This document shows positions 14,834 through 19,835 of a stretch of DNA of 19,835 bases, piece by piece. The notes below the pieces were generated by a model, which saw nothing but the letters and a program-made list of their open reading frames with translations, searched no databases and had not been told where the DNA came from. Within the stretch, counting starts at the first letter, position 1; every line of letters starts with the position of its first letter. The stretch is from an uncultured Prochlorococcus sp. (lineage in GTDB: Bacteria > Cyanobacteriota > Cyanobacteriia > PCC-6307 > Cyanobiaceae), in NCBI GenBank assembly GCA_902572675.1, contig CACGGY010000013.1, positions 1 through 19,835 on the forward strand, read 5' to 3'. Position numbers and translations under genes: made by a program.

Positions 14834-16255
14834 TTGGATAAAAAATTACTGTTGAAAAGTCACTTTCATTTTATTGGGATTGGAGGTATAGGGATGTCAG
14901 CATTAGCAATAGGTTTACTTAAAAAAGGTTGTTCAGTTTCAGGATCTGATTTAGTTAAAAACGATGAAACTAAAAAATTGGAGAAATTAGGTGCAGTAAT
15001 CTTTACTTCTCAAATTCGACAAAATATTGAATTTGTTATTTCAAAATTTACCAACAAATTGATTAATTTTGTTGTAAGCTCCGCAATTAAGCCAGAAAAT
15101 GAAGAATTTTCATACTGCAGAAAAAAAAATTTATCAATAAAACATCGTTCAGAGATACTTGCAATGCTAATGAGCACTTATACTACATTAGCGGTAGCAG
15201 GCAGCCACGGAAAAACATCAACCAGTACATTTCTTTCTACAATACTTGAGTTATGTACACGTAATTCTTCTTCAATAACTGGAGGAATAATTCCTATTTA
15301 CAACTCTAATTGCCATTTAGAAAATACAAAATACTTAGTAGCTGAAGTTGATGAATCTGATGGAACAATTGACAAATATAGGTGTGATATCGGAATAATC
15401 AATAACATTGATTTTGATCATTGCGATAACTTTTCTAATTTAAATGAAGTCATATCTTCTTTTAAAAGTTTTGCTAAAAACTCTAAAAAATTACTACTTA
15501 ATTTTGATTGTGAAACCTCGAGAAATAATTTTTATTCTAATTGTAAGTGGTCAAACACTACCGCTAAAAACGTAGCTTATGCAATAATTCCAACTGAAAT
15601 TAATTCAAATTATACATTTGGAAAATATTATGAAAATGGAAATTTTATTAGTAGTTTAAGTATTCCAATTCCAGGATTACACAATTTATCTAATATCACC
15701 GCAGCAATAGCAGCTTCAAGATTGATAGGAGTAGATTTTATAGAAATTAAGAAAAATATCAAATATCTGAAACTTCCAAAAAAAAGATTTGAATTCAGAG
15801 GCCAAATAAACGAAAGGAATTTATATGATGATTATGCGCATCACCCAAATGAAATAAAAGAAACGATTAAATTAGGAAGATTATTGGTTCAGCAAAAACA
15901 TAATAATGAATGTCAAAAAAGTAGATTAATAGCTATATTTCAACCTCATAGATACTCTCGAGTAAAGCAATTTACTAAAGAATTCGCTGAAGAACTATCA
16001 AAAGCAGATGTTATTTATGTAACCAGTATTTATGGAGCAGGAGAAGAAAACGAAGATCAAATTACTTCGACAATTATCACTGATCTGATTTATAAAAAAA
16101 ATAAAAATGTTAGATATATAAATAATTATTATGAAGTTGCAAAGAATTTTTTCGAATTAACTCAAAAAGGGGATTTAATTTTGAATATGGGAGCGGGGGA
16201 TTGTCATAATTTCTGGTCCATTTTAAATAAAAAAACAATTAAAGATGATAACTAA
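14834..16255 (+). CDS. murC: UDP-N-acetylmuramate--L-alanine ligase
   Basis: 473 residues from a TTG start. MurC adds L-alanine to UDP-MurNAc, the first amino acid of the peptidoglycan stem, with ATP. The N-terminal nucleotide-sugar fold has FIGIGGIGMSALA (13-25), the Mur ligase P-loop AGSHGKTST is at 122-130, EVDESDGT and NIDFDHCDN follow, and the C-terminal domain carries DDYAHHPNEIK and FQPHRYSR. TTG is accepted because the Rossmann motif begins only about 12 residues later and no better start lies in reach. murB starts 3 bp after its stop, so both are on one transcript. Confidence 0.96.
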   Translation: MDKKLLLKSHFHFIGIGGIGMSALAIGLLKKGCSVSGSDLVKNDETKKLEKLGAVIFTSQIRQNIEFVISKFTNKLINFVVSSAIKPENEEFSYCRKKNLSIKHRSEILAMLMSTYTTLAVAGSHGKTSTSTFLSTILELCTRNSSSITGGIIPIYNSNCHLENTKYLVAEVDESDGTIDKYRCDIGIINNIDFDHCDNFSNLNEVISSFKSFAKNSKKLLLNFDCETSRNNFYSNCKWSNTTAKNVAYAIIPTEINSNYTFGKYYENGNFISSLSIPIPGLHNLSNITAAIAASRLIGVDFIEIKKNIKYLKLPKKRFEFRGQINERNLYDDYAHHPNEIKETIKLGRLLVQQKHNNECQKSRLIAIFQPHRYSRVKQFTKEFAEELSKADVIYVTSIYGAGEENEDQITSTIITDLIYKKNKNVRYINNYYEVAKNFFELTQKGDLILNMGAGDCHNFWSILNKKTIKDDN

Positions 16256-16258
16256 TTT

Positions 16259-17152
16259 ATGAATAAAAAAATTTTTGCTGAAAACTGTAATTTAAGTAGT
16301 TATACAACTATAAAAGTAGGAGGCGTAGCTGAATATTTTGCTGAGCCAAAAAGCATTGAAGAATTTTCATATCTAATAAAATGGGCTAATTTAAACAAAC
16401 ACAGATGTCAAATAATTGGCGCAGGTTCAAATCTTTTAATAAATAATATTTTCATAAAAGGCTTAGTTATTTGTACAAAAAAATTGAAATCACTACAGAT
16501 AGAACCATATTCGGGAATTGTTGAAGCGGAAGCAGGTGTAATGCTCCCAACATTATCTAATTCTCTTGCTAAAAATGGATTACAAGGAGGGGAATGGGCT
16601 GTCGGAATTCCAGGAACATTAGGAGGAGCAATTTATATGAATGCTGGCACAGGTAATTTATCGCTAGCAAAAAATCTTATTTCCGTAAAAGTTATAAATA
16701 ATAAAACTCATGAAAAACTTGAAATTGAAAAAAAAGATATCAATTTTGAGTATAGATTTAGTTCTTTTCAAAAAAACGATTTAACAATTATTAGTGCAAG
16801 ATTATATTTTGAACCTAATGGAAATCTAGAACAATTAATTAGAACAACCAAAAATAACCTTAAATTAAAAACAGAAACACAACCATATCATCAACCAAGT
16901 TTTGGTAGTGTTTTTAAAAATCCTGAAAATAATTATGCAGCAAAAATAATTGATGATATGGGTTTAAAGGGATTGAAAATAGGAGGGGCTGAAATTTCTA
17001 CAATGCATTCAAATTTTATAATTAATACTTCTTCAGCAAGTTCAAAAGATATTTATGATTTAATAACAGTAATTCAACAAAAAGTACAACAAAAAAGAGG
17101 GATTTATTTGCAACCAGAAGTAAGAATGATTGGTTTTGACTATCCTAATTAA
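16259..17152 (+). CDS. murB: UDP-N-acetylenolpyruvoylglucosamine reductase
   Basis: 297 residues. MurB reduces UDP-GlcNAc-enolpyruvate to UDP-MurNAc with FAD and NADPH. FAD-binding motifs IIGAGSNLLI (52-61) and GIPGTLGGAIYMNAG (116-130) are clear. The catalytic residues expected for the shorter class are present: R166 in YRFSSF, the proton donor S217 in SFGSVFKNP, and E287 in LQPEVRMIG. It is sandwiched between murC and ebfC with short gaps (3 and 16 bp), forming a wall-synthesis pair in which murC uses the murB product. Confidence 0.96.
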   Translation: MNKKIFAENCNLSSYTTIKVGGVAEYFAEPKSIEEFSYLIKWANLNKHRCQIIGAGSNLLINNIFIKGLVICTKKLKSLQIEPYSGIVEAEAGVMLPTLSNSLAKNGLQGGEWAVGIPGTLGGAIYMNAGTGNLSLAKNLISVKVINNKTHEKLEIEKKDINFEYRFSSFQKNDLTIISARLYFEPNGNLEQLIRTTKNNLKLKTETQPYHQPSFGSVFKNPENNYAAKIIDDMGLKGLKIGGAEISTMHSNFIINTSSASSKDIYDLITVIQQKVQQKRGIYLQPEVRMIGFDYPN

Positions 17153-17168
17153 AGAAACGTTTTAAAAA

Positions 17169-17519
17169 ATGGCGGGTTTTGGACTTCCTAACTTTGGACA
17201 ACTTACAGAAGCTTTTAAAAAAGCTAAACAAATTCAGCAAGATGCTCAAAAATTACAAGATGAACTTGAAAATATGGAAATTGAAGGGAAAAGTGATGAT
17301 GAAATGATAAAAGTTTGGATAAGTGGAAACCAACTTCCTTTAAAGGTAGAAGTACAAGAAAAAATCTTAAATGCAAATAAAGAACAAATAGAGCAAAACA
17401 TTCTGCAAGCTATTCAAAAAGCTCATGAATTATCAACTACAACTATGAAAGAAAGAATGAATGATTTGACTGGTGGATTAAATCTTAATCTTCCTGGTTT
17501 TGATAATAATGACTCTTAG
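17169..17519 (+). CDS. ebfC: YbaB/EbfC family nucleoid-associated protein
   Basis: 116 residues. The protein starts with a Gly-rich MAGFGLPNFGQL and continues into the family's long helix with many Gln and Lys (KAKQIQQDAQKLQDELENME), then a central beta part and a C-terminal helix with TTMKERMNDLTGGLNLNLPG. The family forms dimers that bind DNA and affects nucleoid structure. In cyanobacteria the target is not known from sequence. It follows murB by 16 bp and its last 35 bp overlap the end of convergent rsgA. Confidence 0.92.
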   Translation: MAGFGLPNFGQLTEAFKKAKQIQQDAQKLQDELENMEIEGKSDDEMIKVWISGNQLPLKVEVQEKILNANKEQIEQNILQAIQKAHELSTTTMKERMNDLTGGLNLNLPGFDNNDS

Positions 17520-18402
17520 AAGACTCAATCATTTCTTTATAAAAAGAATATCTTTCGAAGGATTTATTTAAATTACATCCCTCATCTTTTAAATGTAAGC
17601 AGTTACGAAATTTACACCTAATTCCTTCTTCGTTTACCTGTTTATCTATTTCTGAATAAAGATTTGCCAACAACTTAATATCAATCTCTAGAGGTTGCAT
17701 ATTGAAACCAGGAGTGTCCACAATGTAACTTTGATTCGATATAGAAAATAACTCAACATTTCGAGTAGTATTTTTTCCTCTCTTAATTTTATTGGAAACT
17801 GGAGCAGTACTATTTTGAAGACCTGGAATAATCATATTTAACAAAGTAGTTTTACCAACTCCAGATGGGCCTATAAAAATTGAACAAGCTTTTTGCTTTA
17901 ACTCAGCTAATAAATTTTCAAAGCAATCAGATTTCTGTAAATTTAAAGTTATTACTTGATAACCCCATTTCTCAAATTTATCAATTAAATATGATCTTCT
18001 TTTATCAGAAATTAAATCACACTTTGTCAAAACTAATGAGACTTCAACTCCCATTGATTCTGCTGATATCAGAAACCTATTAACTTGAGATAAATTTAAC
18101 TCTGGTTCTTCAACAGAAAAAGTAACGTATATGTTAGAAATATTTGCAACTGAGGGTCTAACTAAAAGATTTTTTCTTTTTTTTAAACTTGTTATTAATG
18201 CGCGTTTACTTTTAAGATCAATGTTTTCAATCGCTACTTCGTCTCCAACAAAAATTAATTGATCCTTGAAATTTATAGACTTTCTCACCTTGCATAAAAA
18301 TCTTTCAGTATTTTCAAAATTTTCTTTATCTTTTAGGTCAACTAAAAAAAAATCATTAAATTTTTTTGTAACTAAACCTAAATTTTTACTATTAGTTTTC
18401 AT
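17485..18402 (-). CDS. rsgA: Small ribosomal subunit biogenesis GTPase RsgA
   Basis: 305 residues. RsgA is a late 30S maturation GTPase. The circularly permuted motif order is seen: an N-terminal OB-fold, then G4 TKCD (126-129), G1 GPSGVGKT (178-185), a threonine switch in GKNTTRNV (209-216), and G3 DTPG (229-232). The C-terminal zinc motif has C263, C268, H270 and C276. The family length is normal. The start ATG overlaps the 3' end of the TusA-like gene by 11 bp, so it is probably coupled to it. Its 3' end overlaps ebfC by 35 bp. Confidence 0.96.
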   Translation of the reverse strand: MKTNSKNLGLVTKKFNDFFLVDLKDKENFENTERFLCKVRKSINFKDQLIFVGDEVAIENIDLKSKRALITSLKKRKNLLVRPSVANISNIYVTFSVEEPELNLSQVNRFLISAESMGVEVSLVLTKCDLISDKRRSYLIDKFEKWGYQVITLNLQKSDCFENLLAELKQKACSIFIGPSGVGKTTLLNMIIPGLQNSTAPVSNKIKRGKNTTRNVELFSISNQSYIVDTPGFNMQPLEIDIKLLANLYSEIDKQVNEEGIRCKFRNCLHLKDEGCNLNKSFERYSFYKEMIESSKSHYYQNQED

Positions 18403-18622
18403 TCAAAATTTTTATTTTTAAGGAATTTTCATTTTCATTTATTTGTGAAAAAGAACATCCAATCTCTTTTAAATTAATTAATACCATTTCTTGTGGTTCA
18501 CCTTTATCAATTTCAACTATAAGCTGTTCATTTTTGGATAACTTTTCTAGAGCCAATTTAATTTTGACTACATTTAAAGGACATGGAACAGATTTAAGAT
18601 CCAAATACTTTAATGAAGTCAT
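18392..18622 (-). CDS. TusA/SirA-family sulfur-carrier-like protein
   Basis: 76 residues. The fold signature of TusA-like proteins is present: an N-terminal strand, then SVPCPLNVVKIKLALEKL with the conserved cysteine C14, then an acidic strand-helix (IVEIDKGEPQEMVLINLKE). In TusA the Cys carries persulfide sulfur for tRNA thiolation. The canonical motif is CPxP; here it is CPLN, lacking the second Pro, so function as a sulfur carrier is plausible but not certain. The ATG overlaps the dnaJ stop (TAATG), and the 3' end overlaps rsgA by 11 bp, so dnaJ, this gene and rsgA are likely one operon. Confidence 0.85.
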   Translation of the reverse strand: MTSLKYLDLKSVPCPLNVVKIKLALEKLSKNEQLIVEIDKGEPQEMVLINLKEIGCSFSQINENENSLKIKILNEN

Positions 18623-19746
18623 TATGATTCTTTGCCAAATAATTTACTAAATAGTCCACTGCTCGAATTAATGTTTTTATCTGAATATTGAGAAGCTAAA
18701 CCCTCTAAAAGCTTTCGTTCTTCGTCTGTTATGCGAGTTGGTAATTTTACCTTTACTAAGACTTCATGATTACCTCTAGCAACTGGATTACCAAGTCTAG
18801 GTACGCCTTTATTCTCTAGTGAGAGAGTTGTATTTGGTTGAGTACCACTTGGAATTTTTAAATTTACATTGCCATCAACAGTAGTAATTTTGACTGTATC
18901 TCCTAAAATAGCCTGTAAATAACTTACAGCTATTTCAGAATAAATAGTCACACCATCTCTTTTTAATTTTGAATCATTCTTTACTTTAATAAAAACATAA
19001 AGATCTCCAGGTGGGCCTCCTCTCATACCAACATTTCCTTCTCCTGACACTCTTAATTTAGTACCAGTATCAACTCCTGCAGGAATATTAATTCGTAATT
19101 TTTTTCTAACTTGCTTTACACCGTTACCGCCACAGCTTGTACATGGATCTGCGATAATTTGCCCAACTCCATTACATGAAGGACATTCAGCTACTTGTGT
19201 AAAATTACCAAATGGTGTCCTAGTTGCTCTCCTTACTTGTCCAGTTCCACCACATGTTGTGCAGTTCTTGGGACCAGTTCCTGGTTTGGCCCCTGTTCCC
19301 GTACATATTTCACATGTCTCTAGATGGGGAATTTTAATTTCTTTTTGTTGACCAAATATTGCATCCTTAAAGTCAACATTAAGGTCATATCTTAAATCAT
19401 CTCCTTGTTGAGGACCTCTTCTTTGAGATCTTCCTCCCTGTGGGTTTTGTCCACCAAAGCCATTAAAAAAAGTTTCAAACAAATCTGCAAAGCCACCCAT
19501 ATCGCCCATATCAGGCATTCCAGCAGCACCTCCGAGCCCAGCCTCTCCAAACTGATCATATCTAGCCCTAGTTTCGGGATCGGCTAATGCTTCGTAAGCT
19601 TTACCAATTTCTTTAAATTTATCTTCAGCACCAGGTTCTTTATTAACATCAGGATGATATTGTCTTGCTAATTTTCTATAAGCCCTCTTTAGGGTATCAG
19701 CATCAGCATCTCTTGAAACTCCTAGAATTTGATAAAAATCAGCCAT
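18622..19746 (-). CDS. dnaJ: Chaperone DnaJ (Hsp40), full-length type I
   Basis: 374 residues. DnaJ delivers unfolded proteins to DnaK and stimulates its ATPase. The J domain holds HPD at 31-33, followed by a Gly/Phe-rich linker (MGDMGGFADLFETFFNGFGG), four zinc-finger repeats (CEICTGTG, CTTCGGTG, CPSCNGVG, CTSCGGNG) and the C-terminal substrate-binding domains. All four CxxCxGxG repeats are intact, so this is a complete type I DnaJ. It follows grpE with 29 bp between stop and start. Confidence 0.97.
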   Translation of the reverse strand: MADFYQILGVSRDADADTLKRAYRKLARQYHPDVNKEPGAEDKFKEIGKAYEALADPETRARYDQFGEAGLGGAAGMPDMGDMGGFADLFETFFNGFGGQNPQGGRSQRRGPQQGDDLRYDLNVDFKDAIFGQQKEIKIPHLETCEICTGTGAKPGTGPKNCTTCGGTGQVRRATRTPFGNFTQVAECPSCNGVGQIIADPCTSCGGNGVKQVRKKLRINIPAGVDTGTKLRVSGEGNVGMRGGPPGDLYVFIKVKNDSKLKRDGVTIYSEIAVSYLQAILGDTVKITTVDGNVNLKIPSGTQPNTTLSLENKGVPRLGNPVARGNHEVLVKVKLPTRITDEERKLLEGLASQYSDKNINSSSGLFSKLFGKES

Positions 19747-19775
19747 TCGATAATGCTCAAGTAAAAATTTGGAAT

Positions 19776-19835
19776 TTATACATCTTCAGAAGGAGTTTCC
19801 TCTGAATCAATATCCACTTCAACTTTATCCACTTC
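19776..19835 (-). CDS. grpE: C-terminal tail of an upstream gene, probably grpE (cut by window edge)
   Basis: Only 19 codons and the TAA (19778-19776) are inside the window. The visible residues EVDKVEVDIDSEETPSEDV are highly acidic, as GrpE tails often are in cyanobacteria. The grpE-dnaJ order is very common and supports the call, but the tail alone has no diagnostic motif. Confidence 0.65.
   Translation of the reverse strand, partial: EVDKVEVDIDSEETPSEDV

Overview
The window reads as a piece of a high-light-adapted Prochlorococcus chromosome (or a very close picocyanobacterial relative). The evidence is the very high A+T content, minimal spacers, and cyanobacterial gene versions: NADP-type gap2, a single-unit AbrB-like membrane protein, a CYP38/TLP40-like lumenal cyclophilin, a class V photorespiratory-type aminotransferase and CbiD of the B12 pathway. 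Species assignment is inference; nothing here was searched.

Layout. 1-2138 (minus strand): the 5' part of mrdA (PBP2, cut by the window edge), a 46-residue protein just upstream of it, a single-TM protein of unknown function, and a stand-alone Cas4/RecB-like nuclease. 2139-2348: a spacer holding a second copy of the last 19 bp of guaA, an 11-bp tandem repeat and a 9-bp inverted repeat; it looks like an attachment-site scar. 2349-5101 (minus): guaA and a cbiD broken into two frames at an A AAA AAG heptamer. 5162-8259: class V aminotransferase, a 65-aa protein on the opposite strand, AbrB-like protein, a secreted coiled-coil protein and an HNH nuclease. 8260-10457: a small Cys-tailed membrane protein, a YeeZ-like NAD-dependent epimerase/dehydratase and pdxA. 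10434-11500 (minus): efp-accB. 11544-13617 (plus): lumenal cyclophilin and thiL. 13618-14640 (minus): gap2. 14834-17519 (plus): murC-murB-ebfC. 17485-19835 (minus): grpE tail, dnaJ, a TusA-like protein and rsgA.

The genes are mostly housekeeping: wall synthesis (mrdA, murC, murB), cofactors (cbiD, pdxA, thiL, biotin carrier accB), purines (guaA), carbon metabolism (gap2, aminotransferase), protein folding and translation (grpE, dnaJ, cyclophilin, efp, rsgA). All five convergent gene pairs meet with 0-1 bp between stops or overlap, leaving no room for ordinary terminators. I see no tRNA, rRNA, CRISPR array, IS element or intact integrase.

The two most interesting points are the cbiD frameshift, where the two frames join at a heptamer of the dnaX type in the correct phase to give a 370-residue CbiD, and the guaA 3'-end duplication with its compact set of repeats. 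I found no clearly new multi-gene defence or mobile system.
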